A DNA stretch of 64,000 nt from Pelomyxa schiedti (taxonomy: Eukaryota; Evosea; Pelobiontida; Pelomyxidae), in assembly GCA_020536535.1 (NCBI GenBank), contig JAHLWZ010000518.1, positions 4,454-68,453 on the forward strand, written 5' to 3'. The notes under the pieces were generated by a model. It saw nothing but the letters and a program-made list of their open reading frames with translations. It ran no database searches and had not been told where the DNA came from. Below, piece after piece: positions 10,474 to 21,763 of this stretch (positions are counted from its first letter, which is position 1; the number at the start of each line of letters is the position of its first letter). The position numbers and the translations under genes are program-made.

Positions 10474-13400
10474 CTAGAAACAAAAAAAAAACCATTCGTC
10501 TACTGCTTTTTTTAGTAGATTTTTCCATCCCTGTACAATTTCAACATCCTTTTCACAACCTTTCTTGTTTGTTAGGAAACCACAGGCAGAGAAAACCGGA
10601 AACTAACCTTGTCAGTGGGGTGTGAGGAGGTATAGTTCTCCAGTGCCTCTTGGGGAATCTTCTTCCCAGAGAGCAATGCTTGATCGATCGGCTGAAAATC
10701 TTGTATGCTGTTGGTTACAGTGTTGGCTGAACCCAAAAGTTCATGCACAAGAACAGGCCGGTGCAATCCTCTGACCAGTACATGCCCAAGGGCACGGAAG
10801 AGAAGCCTGGTGTAAATCAGTTGGTTAATGTGGAAGAAATTACTGTTACCTGTCCTTACAGCATTCCCGTACAGTCGTGGAAACACATGTGGTGGTGTAA
10901 AATTCCTTATTCAAAGGTTCAAGCCTTGCTGCTAAATTTACATTGCTCCCTGAAATGTAAAATTAGGTATCTAGGAAAAGTACTTCTCTCCAAACCTAAA
11001 ACTGTGAAGTTCAGTCTGTGGGAACAGCCAACATTTCCAGCAAGACACGACCCAGAATGAATCCCCATTCGTACCTTAATGCTAATTCCGTACATGGAGT
11101 CAAACCGTTCGTTGAGGTGTTTAAGAGATTCTTTGATCTCCAAAGCGGCTTTGCAGGCAAGGAATTCCGCATCTTCAACTTTTTCAAGTGCACCCCACAC
11201 AGCCTACAATTTCGTGAGAACATAGTTTTAGCATTATCGCCTGTACCATGATGGCATCTCCAATGTACTGAATGAAGAGTATGTTATTTAGTAATACAAA
11301 TCAGGAGGAGTGTGGTTCACCTTATCTATGACTGCTTTGTTGATAACCAAAATATTGGAAAAGGACTCGAAAAGTTGGTGTAGGATTGGAACAACCATGT
11401 CAACGCCATATTCGTCCATCATTTTGGTCTAAACATTTCTGAGATTGATTACTATAGACTTGAGGGAGCATACAAAATCTACAACATCTAGGAAGAAGAC
11501 AGTGCACGTTTTCTTGTGTACTCCAACTTCTGCTACCATGTTGTTGCGACATAGATGCTTTACAGCATCAATTGGTACGTACCTAACTTGAATGAGTTCC
11601 ATGTATCATATTAAAAAAGGGGGGTATTCATACTTGCTGAACACATCTAAAGCGTTTCTCATGAGTCTTACTTGGTTTTCAAGCTAGACAAAATAAACAG
11701 AAAAAGGAGGAAATAAGCCTTCACTGACCTCAAAGAGTTCGGAAACAAAACTGTAAGAGTTTTCTGTAGGTGAGGTGGGTGCTTCAAAATCTCCATGTGA
11801 AACACATTGAAGGTAATACAATACCCTCCTATAATGTTCTTAGATGGATTTTTGTGTGCTTAAATTGGGTCTCAATACCTAAGATTCCTTCCGAGGAGGG
11901 TTACAAAGACTAATCCCATGATTAATACACAAAATCCAAGCACACACTCCACCCCAATAACGCCAACCATCCATATTTTGGCTTGCTTCACGCCATTGCC
12001 GGTACCAGAAATGATTTCACTCATGAAATCCTGCGCCAAGCTTCACTTAGGAATCAGGTATGTGCACCAAATACCTCTGAGGGAGTAAGCATCAAAATCC
12101 ATAGGATAAGGCCTCCTTCCTGTTTCACTTCTGAGACATCCACATAGGTATCATTCATTTTAAAGCTTATTGGGACGCGCGATAGAGATGTTTGATTCAA
12201 CCACTACAATTTGAATTAAAAAAAAAAAAAAGAAAAAGGTCATTGGCTAACTTGGGCAATGTAAGTTGCAGCAAAAGTATCATTGGCAGAGAGGGGTTCC
12301 GTAGTGTTGGGAAGCCTAAACCCTGATGAAGCAGCAATGATCATTAAAGAGTCATCCATCAGCAAAGCTTCCCCGTTTGGTGTGGCATTCCAGGAAGAAA
12401 AGAGTTCACTCAGAGTTTGAAGACTCATGGTAACTTGAATTACTGCACAAGCAGTAGTTGGTGGCACCAATGAGCTCAGTGATAATTTTCCCGTTAGAGA
12501 TATAACATTTTCGTCAAAAACCAGAGAGTGGGACACCTCTGTCCAAACTAGCGCCGGCTGTGATTGTGTTGCAACTCTCCTGCACATTTCGGTTACAATT
12601 AGGGAAATGTTTCACGTTCATGCCGAGAAACACACCACCATGGGCAATCCATGAGATGGTAACCTGACCTAACTTCATTTACATCAGTTCTCACTGTGGT
12701 CGGGTAGATTCCAGAGTACTCAAAGAAGGATACATTGGGTGCAAGAGCGCTATCATAAACACCAAAATTTTTCTTCTCTATCAAAAGCATATGTTCACCA
12801 TAGTCATTGATCCATCCAAGATTCTGTATAGCACCACAAATGACTTGTAATGAAAGAAATTGAAGTCTTACACAAAACCGGAAGTCAAAATGGTCATTGA
12901 ATGAAGCTTTGAGCAGAGGGTGAAATTTATAATGTGTGCTTGAGACAGGTTCGTTCACCGCGAAAGCAGAGTCCATAGTTTGCAATGATAAAAGTGCCTG
13001 TTTTACAAAGAGAACCTACATGAAAAGTTCTTATTAGCAATTGAGAAATGTTTAGCAGGTATCGTAACAGGTTCATTTAGTTTGGTGGAAATACTATCAA
13101 GTGTGTGGCCAACCATCGCTTTTCTGAATTCCACCAGTCCCTTTACTTGTTGTTAACCTTTAATCACTCCTCCAAAATTGACAAGAAACCAATCAAAGGA
13201 TATAACCAAGCAATGAAAGGAGCCACCAAAAAACCAGCATAAAAGGAAAAAAAAAAACGAGTGAGTGAGGAAGTAAACAGTTTCCAGGCTGGCAGTCGCC
13301 GTTTCACTGAAACGCGCGAAAGTGGACAGCCACCCAGCCATGAGGGGCACAACGGCAACCACAACCAAAACAACGAGCATCACTGCTGATGTGCATATCA

Positions 13401-13671
13401 ACGCCGTTCGCAGCGAGACAGTCACGAAAGGAGGCGCGGCCCCGCCCTTTGAATCGTCGCCGCCGGGGTTCGCGCCGCCGAGGCCGACCTTGGAGGGGCA
13501 CGATGACGTCATCGCGCAACTGCGGGAGTCGGCAGTTGCAGGCGTCGCTGCCGCCGCGGCCGCGCATTGGCCGCGAGAGAGGCTGCGGGCGGTTACTTGT
13601 ATGAACTCGTCTACTACGCTGCGAGAGGTGGGGATAGTGGCAATGGGATCGGCACAGGGAACAGTGCTCAT
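10474..13671 (-). CDS. Receptor-type class III adenylyl/guanylyl cyclase with dCache sensor
   Basis: From the 13671 ATG the chain has a Ser/Ala/Gly-rich cytosolic N-terminus and a first membrane segment (SAVMLVVLVVVAVVPLMAGW). An extracellular region of about 400 residues follows. It includes NDYGEHMLLIEKKN and GEALLMDDSLMIIAASSG, the pattern of a dCache ligand-binding domain. A second membrane segment reads GVECVLGFCVLIMGLVFVTL (near 11.9 kb). The cytosolic catalytic domain has the metal-binding FFLDVVDFT, a second site DKYIGDAIM, VRMGIHSGSCLAGNVG and NVNLAARLEP. The likely last exon ends EWFFFCF and stops at 10474. At least ten short introns were inferred, and several exact borders are unresolved. 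Substrate choice (ATP or GTP) cannot be read reliably. The probable role is conversion of an extracellular small-molecule signal into a cyclic nucleotide at the plasma membrane. Confidence 0.8.
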
Positions 13672-13731
13672 AAATTGTTGTGGTTATTCCCCTTTTTTCG
13701 TGCGAAAAAGGGGTTCGATCGAACAAGTTCC
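13672..13731. promoter_or_regulatory. 60-bp gap between divergent start codons
   Basis: The cyclase ATG (minus) and the kinase-like protein ATG (plus) are only 60 bp apart, so both transcription starts must overlap or lie inside this gap or inside the opposite gene. The gap contains the partly symmetrical stretch CCTTTTTTCGTGCGAAAAAGG. No TATA-like box was recognised. Confidence 0.35.
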
Positions 13732-15582
13732 ATGCAACGCGCTTTCTCGGTGGATGATGTTCTGTTTACCACGGTGAGCGACGGCGGAAAGGTGCCAATT
13801 CGCAGTGGAGACACTTTGAGTCTGGTGCCCGCGCCTGTACCGAATGGCAGCACCAAACCCTACAGCGGACGGTTGTATATAGGCGCGTATTACGCGATTT
13901 TTGCCGCCGCCGAGGGGCCGACAGAGAGTGCGGCCGTTACCGGCGACCCGACCGCGTCGTCGAACAGCGTGAAGTTCTTTGCCAAACTGTGGAGCGAACG
14001 GGAGATCGGGGCATACAGGGCTCTTTCTTGTACTGACGCAGCCAAGCACATTTCCCCGTGCGTCGTGGTTGGGAAGTTTGCCGACGGGCAGTACCGGAAC
14101 AAGGAGGCTATTCTCGTGCAAGACGTGGGGGATACACATCTGAACAAGAGCCACGTGGCTGACCCTCAGTGCACAGAGCGGGTAATAAGCGCTGTGTGGG
14201 CATTGAACCGCTCTGGAGTGATTATACTGGACATGAAGCCTCAGCACATCATCGTGCCACCAGACACTGCTTCCCCAGTTAAAATAGTGGATTTCGACTT
14301 GGCTGAAACTGGAAGCAACACAACTGCAGCCGAAACGACAGCCACAACAACAATGTCTACGACTGCGAGTATGGGGCCCTTCACAGCCACAATGTTTGAT
14401 TACTCCACGGCGTTCAGAGGGAATACCCTGTGGGCCTCAATCTTCCAGCACCTGGGGCTCCTTACAATGGCTTGTGATCTGCAATCACTCTGCTTTATTT
14501 TTCATGGGCTTTCCTTTCTGAGGGATTTATGTCCAAGCCCGCCTTCTCGTGGTGACCCGTACCGGGCCAGCTCTGAAAGTTTCAATAGGGACAGGATCTT
14601 TATGTTGCTGCGCAAGCTGAAATTACTACAGACTTTACCATCCTTGGACCATGACCACACTTGGCTGGATAAGGCTAAAATGTTGTGTGAGTCACATTGC
14701 CAGGAGGTTTCTTATCCGCTTGTGGAAATTATGTTGCCGAAGTGTTACGTGCACGTCCTTGATTCCACCACATCTACTGCAGATCCAGTTGAAGTACAAA
14801 CTAATGCAGTCCACTGTGAAGGAGGAAATACTGACGGACCACCTCCGGCACAACGGGAGATTCCACTGAACCGTGAAAAAACTACAAGGCCCAGCCCTGC
14901 AAGTGGCCGTAGCCCTGTTTCTCCCCAGGCATCTTGGTTAATACAGTCGTCCAGCTGCAAGCGATGCGTTATTGATGATGCAGAGAAAATGTTTGTTGAA
15001 GCTATGACCAGGGGGTGGCTATCAGATCTTTGTGGGGTAGAACTCCAGAATTTCCAAGATTCTAGTCGGGAGATTGCTTGCCTGGGAAATTTTAAGAGCA
15101 GGAACCAGGCAAGCCAGTTCCTTCACCAATGTCAGTCTCAGTACAGCTTACACATGTTTCTCCCAAATGAACCGGCAAGTAAAGATTTGCTCTGTAACCC
15201 AGATTTTTTGCCGTCTCAGGTTTCTGACAACACCGGAGTATCAAACCCGGACCAAGTTATCTGTGAGATTGCGTACATCCCTGAATCATTCACCAGGGAA
15301 CAGGCCAAAGAACTACTCCACCGCAAGTTCATTCAACTGCAGTCCAACATGCTAAATAGGATGGATATATTCCCCCCAACGTCTCCTTTGTGCCTTGCAT
15401 TTGCTTCTGATGAAAACCGAAAGGCCATGCAGTGGTGCTGTGGCCTGCTGGTGTATACACAAAAAAAACAGTCTGAGATCAACAGTTGGGCAACCTTTGC
15501 TGAATTTAATCCACCTTGGCTGGTAGTAATGGCAGCAATGGGGAGGTATCCTCCCTCTCTTCTCACAACACAACACCGCTGA
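13732..15582 (+). CDS. Atypical protein kinase-like protein
   Basis: This is an intronless frame of 616 residues. The frame opens earlier (13567), but the chosen ATG avoids overlap with the divergent cyclase start and begins a less biased chain. Kinase-like landmarks are SVKFFAKLW (possible ATP-binding Lys85), EIGAYRAL (possible C-helix Glu91), ILVQDVG (hinge-like), GVIILDMKPQH (catalytic-loop-like Asp157 and Lys159, with the usual HRD and Asn replaced) and VKIVDFDLAE (DFD, residues 177-179, in place of DFG). Activation segment and C-lobe motifs are not recognisable. The C-terminal half (from about residue 350) contains a Pro/Ser linker and unassigned helices. It may be a divergent kinase, a small-molecule kinase or a pseudokinase. 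Downstream lies the tail-anchored coiled-coil gene on the same strand. Confidence 0.6.
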   Translation: MQRAFSVDDVLFTTVSDGGKVPIRSGDTLSLVPAPVPNGSTKPYSGRLYIGAYYAIFAAAEGPTESAAVTGDPTASSNSVKFFAKLWSEREIGAYRALSCTDAAKHISPCVVVGKFADGQYRNKEAILVQDVGDTHLNKSHVADPQCTERVISAVWALNRSGVIILDMKPQHIIVPPDTASPVKIVDFDLAETGSNTTAAETTATTTMSTTASMGPFTATMFDYSTAFRGNTLWASIFQHLGLLTMACDLQSLCFIFHGLSFLRDLCPSPPSRGDPYRASSESFNRDRIFMLLRKLKLLQTLPSLDHDHTWLDKAKMLCESHCQEVSYPLVEIMLPKCYVHVLDSTTSTADPVEVQTNAVHCEGGNTDGPPPAQREIPLNREKTTRPSPASGRSPVSPQASWLIQSSSCKRCVIDDAEKMFVEAMTRGWLSDLCGVELQNFQDSSREIACLGNFKSRNQASQFLHQCQSQYSLHMFLPNEPASKDLLCNPDFLPSQVSDNTGVSNPDQVICEIAYIPESFTREQAKELLHRKFIQLQSNMLNRMDIFPPTSPLCLAFASDENRKAMQWCCGLLVYTQKKQSEINSWATFAEFNPPWLVVMAAMGRYPPSLLTTQHR

Positions 15583-15725
15583 TACATATTCAGATTCTTC
15601 TTTTCTGTCAGTGATGAAATGGTAAACCCGAGGTCATTGACCTCGCATAAAAGTCTGTAACACAGCAAACAAAACTACACACATGCTTACAGATAAAACA
15701 AAACATTCTAGAGGTCTCTCATATT

Positions 15726-16429
15726 ATGCAGTCAAGTGACGAACTGGAGAATATTTTATACCAACGTGAAAAAGTCCTGCAGGAAGAAAGTTCACATCAC
15801 CGTGAGATCATACAGAACCTAGAAGACTACTCGGCCAGATCCGGAGAAGCCGGAAAGGAGCTGGAAAGCACGAAGAAGGAACTGCAAGCCACTAAGAAGG
15901 AACTGGAAACAACTAAAAATGACTACAGAAGGACCAAGAAGAAACTCAAAGAACTCACGGCTACACTTCTGATTAAGAAGGAGGTGGGAACCCTGATGCA
16001 TGACAGCGCACTTGCGGAGCTACAAACAAACCACAACCAACTCATAACGAAATACGACGTCCTCACCACAACACACAACGCTCTCCAAACAGAACACAAC
16101 CGTCTCCAAACAGAGCACGGCCGGATCCTAACAGAACAAGGCCGTGTCCTAGCAGAGCACAACCGTCTCCTAACAGAGCACGGCCGTGTCCTAACAGAGC
16201 ACCACTGTCTCAAAACAGCACACGACCAGCTGCAAGCAGAACACGACGAGCTACAATCACAACACCAGCAGCTACAAAAAGAACACAAAGTGCAAGGGAA
16301 GAAGGCTATCCACGTGACAAGGCAGACGATGCAGTGTCGTCGTTTGCTGTTCTACTGGCTGTAATCCTTGCATTGTGGTACTTCTTCACCCAACCCCAAA
16401 GGAGCTCTATCTCACCCCAAAGTGGATAA
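15726..16429 (+). CDS. Tail-anchored coiled-coil protein
   Basis: The first frame (15726-16289) encodes 188 residues of almost pure coiled coil. It has runs of KELEATKK type near residues 40-75 and then about ten heptads of the form L-x-x-E-H-x-x (for example NRLLTEHGRVLTEH). Removing a 32-nt GT-AG intron (16290-16321) moves into another frame. That frame encodes DDAVSSFAVLLAVILALWYF, which is one hydrophobic segment of about 17 residues (194-210), followed by 13 mostly polar residues and a TAA at 16427. The product would be a 223-residue protein held by its C-terminus in an internal membrane. Without splicing the frame ends at 16364 and lacks the anchor. An intron this short is below the local norm, so a sequencing frameshift is the alternative. 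The partner is unknown. Confidence 0.6.
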
Positions 16430-16480
16430 AAACATTATTCTTTTCCACAACAAACACTCAAGTATGTTGGTCGCAGTACA

Positions 16481-18682
16481 TCAGTGCGAGTAGTAGTAAG
16501 GTTTATAGAGCATTGTGAACTGGTCGAGAGCATCCCAGAACTTCTCGAAGGCGGCATTGTCAAGGTGCCTCTTGGTTTTATTTATCTTTCAAGACTTAGT
16601 TCACTTAAGGTATTTGGTTGGACCTACCGTAAGAATCAGTACATCCCAAGCTTTTATGAGTGGAGGAATGGTCTCGTCATCGAAGCGAAGGAAGAAACCT
16701 CTCACTAAAGAAAGAGTTTAATAGATGAGACTGGAGTTGCGGAAGTAACCAACCATGCTTCAATATATCGGCAACAGAACCCCATTTCCAGCCATTGAAC
16801 TCCCAATTGTTCCCCATTACAAATACAGCAACAATTCGGTCCCTGTTATTTGTGGGTTTCTTGTGAATTACTTACTATTGGTTTTTTACTAACCAGTCAT
16901 TCACTGTGATTTTTGCTATTGTATCATACACAGCATATTTGACAGGTATCAACTTTCCTTTCCTTCGCTCCACTTCGAGCATACTCGGCTTTCGTTGTCC
17001 ATCCAGGCGGAGTTTGTCAGAACTCATCCATCTGACAGTGAATTGTATTTAGCAGGTGATGGCATCTGAAAGTGCTTACATACTCTCCTTCCTGCAAAAA
17101 CGTTTTCGCATTGTATAAGGTGATTGGACATGTTCGGAGATTGGGCACAATGATAATTGGTGGACCTAGGAAAAAAAAATCAGTTATGTATTTCCATTTT
17201 GTGTAAGATGAGGTCATACCATTCGGCCTGGCAGATGGCGTTTTGGTGAGAGGCGAAGGAGGAGGCCTTGTTGTGAGATTGCCACTTGGTCTTGTTGAAG
17301 ATGTAGTAGCCGATGTTACCGCGGTTGAAGGGGGTGGAAGTGGTGACGATTGTGGGGGAGGGGGAGGAGGTATAGCCTCGTCCAGTGGTTTAATCTTGGT
17401 GACTTCCGGAAGGGACTCGATATCTTACATTAAAGTTTTGTGCCAAATTGCACAGGAGGGACCTTTTACCTGCCTGTTTTGGCTTGCCATCGACCCAACT
17501 GGGGTGGTTTCTGTTGTTGGCAGCTCTCTGTGAATGCCTTGCCTTCTTTGGGTCTGATTCATGTTTCATCATGTACCCCAGAGGAATAAAAATGTTTCCA
17601 AACTTCATAACTTATTGATTTGGGTTGTGACTTGCGAGGTAGTACCTGCTTTGTTGACTGGAAGATTGAAACACGAGTCCGTGCAAGGCACTCACGTTCT
17701 GTTATGTCCCTTGTAACAGGAGCATCTGCTTCCACGAATGCCCCTGTTTCCTGGTGTGGACAAGACCCAAGTCAGAAAACACATACTCAATTTTCAAGAG
17801 GTATACCTGCATTTCTGATTGCATGAGTGCATCATCATCAGGCACAGCAATTTTTTGCTCCCTTTGTTTTCGCCATCGACTGCGTACATCCTTTAATTTG
17901 TCTTCATTCAGTCCAAATGCTTCCAGATCCCTTTGCAAAACAATCAATTGATGAAAAGGCAGCAGGAAAAAGGATGCTCACACAGATGCGGTTTGCTGCT
18001 GTGCCTGTGACAAAGATTTCTTGGCTGCTGTTGTTGTGACTTCACGTTGATCTAGCTTTTGAGCCAGTTTGGCCTTTTCGGCCATGAGTTTTTCATTCCA
18101 GACAATATCTGGTGCCTTGTGTTGTGGGGAAAATTGACCCATTTGAGTGAGGAAAATATTGATGAACAAGACTCACAGTTGGTTGTGGCCGCAAAATTGG
18201 TGCAGATGGCTTTGTAGTTGTGGGGACAGGAATTACAGGAGTTACAGTTTTTGATTTCTGCACAAAATAAGTACTGTGTTCATGCTTCATAGTGAAAAGA
18301 TTGATTGAAATCTACTGTGATTAGTGTGCATGTGTCTTTTTTCCCAGTGAGATATGCAACAATTTGAAGGAAATCTCCAATATTAACTGGAGGAATCCCT
18401 TTCTGGTGGCATTGCAGTGTATATTGAGGATATGACAGGGAACTATTCTTTGCAACAAACCACAACACTTATTTACAGTAAGATGCAAGTTAATTTCTTT
18501 TTTTTTGAAAAAAAAAAAAAAAAGGGCACACCTTCCAAAGTGTAGTAGGTCCCAAGCTCCTTTGACGATGCACAGTTTGTCTCAATTGACCTCTGGAACC
18601 TCAGACCATCACTGAACACAAAACAGTCACCATCCAGTGTGACTTCATCCCCTGGTGTTTTTTTGGTGATTAATTGTCCCAT
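16481..18682 (-). CDS. CDC73: CDC73/parafibromin, Paf1 complex subunit
   Basis: The N-terminal exon starts MGQLITKKTPGDEV and contains SIETNCASSKELGTYYTLE, matching the KTNY...REYYTLD stretch of parafibromin. The next exon has the GIPPVNIGDFLQIVAYLTG helix pair. The middle is variable and contains a Lys/Gln helix and a short Pro/Thr stretch. The conserved C-terminal Ras-like domain begins with GPPIIIVPNLRTCPITLYNA and continues RIVAVFVMGNNWEFNGWKW. It ends TKRHLDNAAFEKFWDALDQF and then YYYSH and TGA at 16481. About nine short introns were inferred. The family acts with RNA polymerase II in elongation and histone modification, so a nuclear location is expected. It ends 51 bp from the coiled-coil gene, tail to tail. 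Confidence 0.88.
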
Positions 18683-18969
18683 TATCCCACGTTCGTTTTG
18701 TCGTTAAAATGCACCATTAAATCAGCACAAGCAAACGCAGGATAGATTGATAACGCGTTACGCAAACCTACAACAAGAAAAAACAACCAACCAAACTAGC
18801 AGTCTCACGTAGATCTCACGCCCACACACCTGACATGACCGAGTTACGCAGCAGAGAAAGAGGGTCCATCTCGTCGTCGTATTATTATTTGATTTGATTG
18901 CATCTTTTGGTTTCCGGTTAAGTCGTTCAAGATGACCGTAAGGAGAGTGACCTGTTTCCCCGGACACAA

Positions 18970-20133
18970 ATGGACCTTTCGGAGGTGCCCGTGGGTGCGC
19001 CGAGGCCGATGCCACCGGCCGACCACGTTGCGTGGGCGCGGGATCAATTCATTGCGTGGTGCTCGGGCGGAATTGTGGGACGTTGCGGGCCGCTGTCGCC
19101 GGTGCGCGGGCTCCCGCTGCACGTGCTGTGCTACGAGATAGGCAGGAACTGGGTCATGGGTGTGGCCGTGGGCGTGGCCGTGGGGTCGAGCCAGCTACAT
19201 CGGGAGGCGCTGTGGTTCGTGGCGGTGTCGCACACGCTGGGAGTCGTCGCGATCGAGCGCGAGAAGAACGGGGCCACGACATTTAATTATGGGTGGGTGG
19301 GCGTCCACCGCATGGCAACCTGCCTCCATGGCCCTGGTGGTGCCCGTCACTCAGCCATTCTCGACACAGAAACAACGACTGTGGTGGCCAAGTGGGAATC
19401 AAACCAGAACAGCCGTTCGGCGGTCGTGAGCAACGAAAAGTGGCAGGCTGTCTACTCAGACCGCAAAAGAGCAGTTGCAATTTGGCGAAAACCACTCGTG
19501 TCAGAAACCAACACGGGAGGAAGAGCGTATGACGTGAAGAGCGTGTCCCCTGATGATGGTGCTTATGTAGACTGGATTGACCTCCTTTACACAGGCAATG
19601 GCAACATGGCCGCCGTTTCAGTGGTGATGAGAGGAAGAACTCGTGCTCTGTGGTTTGTTGACTTGGAGACAACCCACAAACAAGGTGCGTTTTCCATCAC
19701 TCAGGAGTTCCGCGTGGAGGTCTGCGAGGACGTGTATTGGTCCGACCAGCACGGATTCATTGGTGCACCCCAGCTTTGCCAACTATCAGGCCGCCACATA
19801 TTTCCACAAAAGGATCACTATTTCCTGATGACTGTTGAAACAAACAAAGTGAAGAGGCGTTGCACATCAAAGCCGGGCAAAGTTGACAAGAGCCACTTCT
19901 ACGAGGTTTCTTGCGCAGCCGGAACTGTGAGTGTGTTCGCTGCGAATGACGAAGTTCCCTGCCGTGTGTTCCACCTGGGCAATGACCGCAGCTTCAAGCT
20001 CTGGCATGGGCTGATTGCATTCCAAGGAGAGGACCGCATTGACCTTGTCGATGCTGTCACTGGACGTTGGTTGTGGTACCTGCCTGTGCCTATGCAGGAT
20101 TTCATGTACGACCTCCAATTCAACTCTTTCTGA
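18970..20133 (+). CDS. 387-residue protein of an unrecognised, probably lineage-specific family
   Basis: This is one exon with high GC in the first 400 bases. Residues 1-100 contain ADHVAWARDQFIAW and a Val/Gly-rich stretch. Alternating short hydrophobic strands such as REALWFVAVSHTLGVVAIE, NMAAVSVVMRGRTRALWFVD and GLIAFQGEDRIDLVDAVTG suggest a beta-rich, possibly propeller-like fold. This is inferred only from pattern. There is no signal peptide, membrane segment or catalytic motif. A frameshifted relative lies at about 47.85-48.59 kb, so the family is multi-copy in this genome. The start at 18970 is the first ATG that gives the full conserved block. The gene is divergent from CDC73. Confidence 0.75.
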   Translation: MDLSEVPVGAPRPMPPADHVAWARDQFIAWCSGGIVGRCGPLSPVRGLPLHVLCYEIGRNWVMGVAVGVAVGSSQLHREALWFVAVSHTLGVVAIEREKNGATTFNYGWVGVHRMATCLHGPGGARHSAILDTETTTVVAKWESNQNSRSAVVSNEKWQAVYSDRKRAVAIWRKPLVSETNTGGRAYDVKSVSPDDGAYVDWIDLLYTGNGNMAAVSVVMRGRTRALWFVDLETTHKQGAFSITQEFRVEVCEDVYWSDQHGFIGAPQLCQLSGRHIFPQKDHYFLMTVETNKVKRRCTSKPGKVDKSHFYEVSCAAGTVSVFAANDEVPCRVFHLGNDRSFKLWHGLIAFQGEDRIDLVDAVTGRWLWYLPVPMQDFMYDLQFNSF

Positions 20134-20180
20134 CAAGTGACCTGGTTTTGTGTCTTTGCCAAAAAACAATTTTGTTGATT

Positions 20181-21511
20181 TTACACGGGAGCTCCATTGG
20201 CGCCAACAGAGGCGGGTTGGTCTTCGGTGGCGGTGTGAGCTACTGCCTTTGCTTCGTTGTATGTCAGGAGTGCCTGTGTTTTTTTGTTTTGGAGGGGGAA
20301 TCATGAGAACGCCAATGGCCAATGGCATTGGTACAACGACGAGTCCTGTGGCGACGAGAAGCGAGCCCAGTATCTGCATAATGTTTGGAACCATGTGCAG
20401 GAAAATAGCCGACAGCCCAACGGTGAGCACCGGGAGTGCCAATAAGAATACTGAAGCCACCATGGCATTGCTTAACCAAATGCCTAGAGTGATACCGACA
20501 TATGCTACGGATGTTCCAAAAAAAGCAGCGTATATTCTTGATTGAATGGGTAAGTCAAGCCAGTCAATACAAGGTAGATACATGCTCAGCCATGCAAGTG
20601 GAGACACCTTGGCGAGGCCTTTGATTGCATCCCAATCATGTAGTAGGCAGGAACACAGTACATGTGCCGAAACTAGCGGTATTCCATATATGAAGGTCCA
20701 CATTGTTAGAGCAACAGGCCTCACATATTCCAAAATATGTTTTTGCATGATGTAGTACAGAGAGAAAAATATGGAATTGAACACTAAGTATCTACGAGGA
20801 ATAGTTAAACCACAGAGGAAATGTATTGCTGATCTTACATAATCCCAAGGGCATAATAACTGCTAGGATGTAACAATCCGAAAGAAGATGCAGCGGCCTC
20901 TGCCTTTCCATATATCGCTACAAGGAGGCACCCTACAATGGAAACAGCCAGAATAAAGACGCTCACAAACGAAAATTTCTCCTGCCCGATGCCTGTTATG
21001 AATGAGTGCCTTATATTCTTTGGTACAACGTACAAAGAAGTACAACAAGAGTGCAAGCTGGTACCACTGTATCAAATATCGCTCCTATTACGGGTGTTGT
21101 GTATCTTAAACCCTCGATATAGAGAATTTGGCTTGCAGAAACACCGAACTTGAGGATAGTATGTAAGCCACTGTGTTTTAAAGAGGTACCCTACATACAC
21201 ACAGTTGCAAGAATGAAGAACTGCAAGTGAAGTCTCCATGTGCCTACTGGCGGCTCTTGGAGGGCCTTGTCATTCAAAAACTGCCTCTCTAATAGGACCA
21301 GAGGTAGCAGCGCTGGTATTGCTAGAACTGTTCTTATCAACAAAAACACTGATGGAGCTATTTCTGAAATTCCACCAAAAGTGACAATCTAATTGAGTTG
21401 GAAATGGCTATAAAGCAGAAAGAGCTGAACGTTGTTCCCAGCCATGAGAGACTCAGCAAACGTGAATAGTAACCCCACTACCACAACCCTTTGCCACTGT
21501 TTCAAAAGCAT
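20181..21511 (-). CDS. EamA/DMT-superfamily membrane transporter
   Basis: From the 21511 ATG the chain begins MLLKQWQRVVVVGLLFTFAE, then SLMAGNN, and after introns continues EIAPSVFLLIRTVLAIPALL, KFGVSASQILYIEGLRYTTP and further hydrophobic segments. About ten membrane helices are likely, in the two-repeat layout of drug/metabolite transporters. The last intron joins LLVATGL to ALLTYNEAKAVAHTATEDQP, which restores the usual end of the final helix and a polar tail ending at TAA 20181. Without that splice the frame would run antisense into the neighbouring gene. An upstream start at 21596 is possible through a 28-nt intron. The substrate cannot be predicted. Confidence 0.75.
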
Positions 21512-21763
21512 CTTCGTGTCCTCCAAGATCTCAGCAATAGCAATCTCCTCTATTTACTAGTTCCAACCGTCCGGTCTGGCTCCCACCCCATGTCATCCTT
21601 ATTAATCTTCGAATAATGAAATAAAAACACGTGTCATTTGTTAGTACCATCAAATAGATTGAAGCATTGGTTGCCCTGCGGGGGTGCCAATTTTTTCGTT
21701 CGTTCCATCACAGAACGAAACAACCCCAAATCTTGAAAAAAAGCAAAGTACACACATACTACG

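Noticed and set aside
13153-13671. Separate small membrane protein ending near 13153
   Set aside because: Its second half reads through an intron. The first half is the N-terminal exon of the receptor cyclase.
13567-13731. Longer N-terminus for the kinase-like protein
   Set aside because: It would overlap the cyclase start codon on the other strand, and the added 55 residues are of shadow-like composition.
19867-20180. C-terminal extension of the EamA transporter into the neighbouring gene
   Set aside because: A short intron gives a better helix end and a stop at 20181. The extension is antisense to the 387-residue gene.
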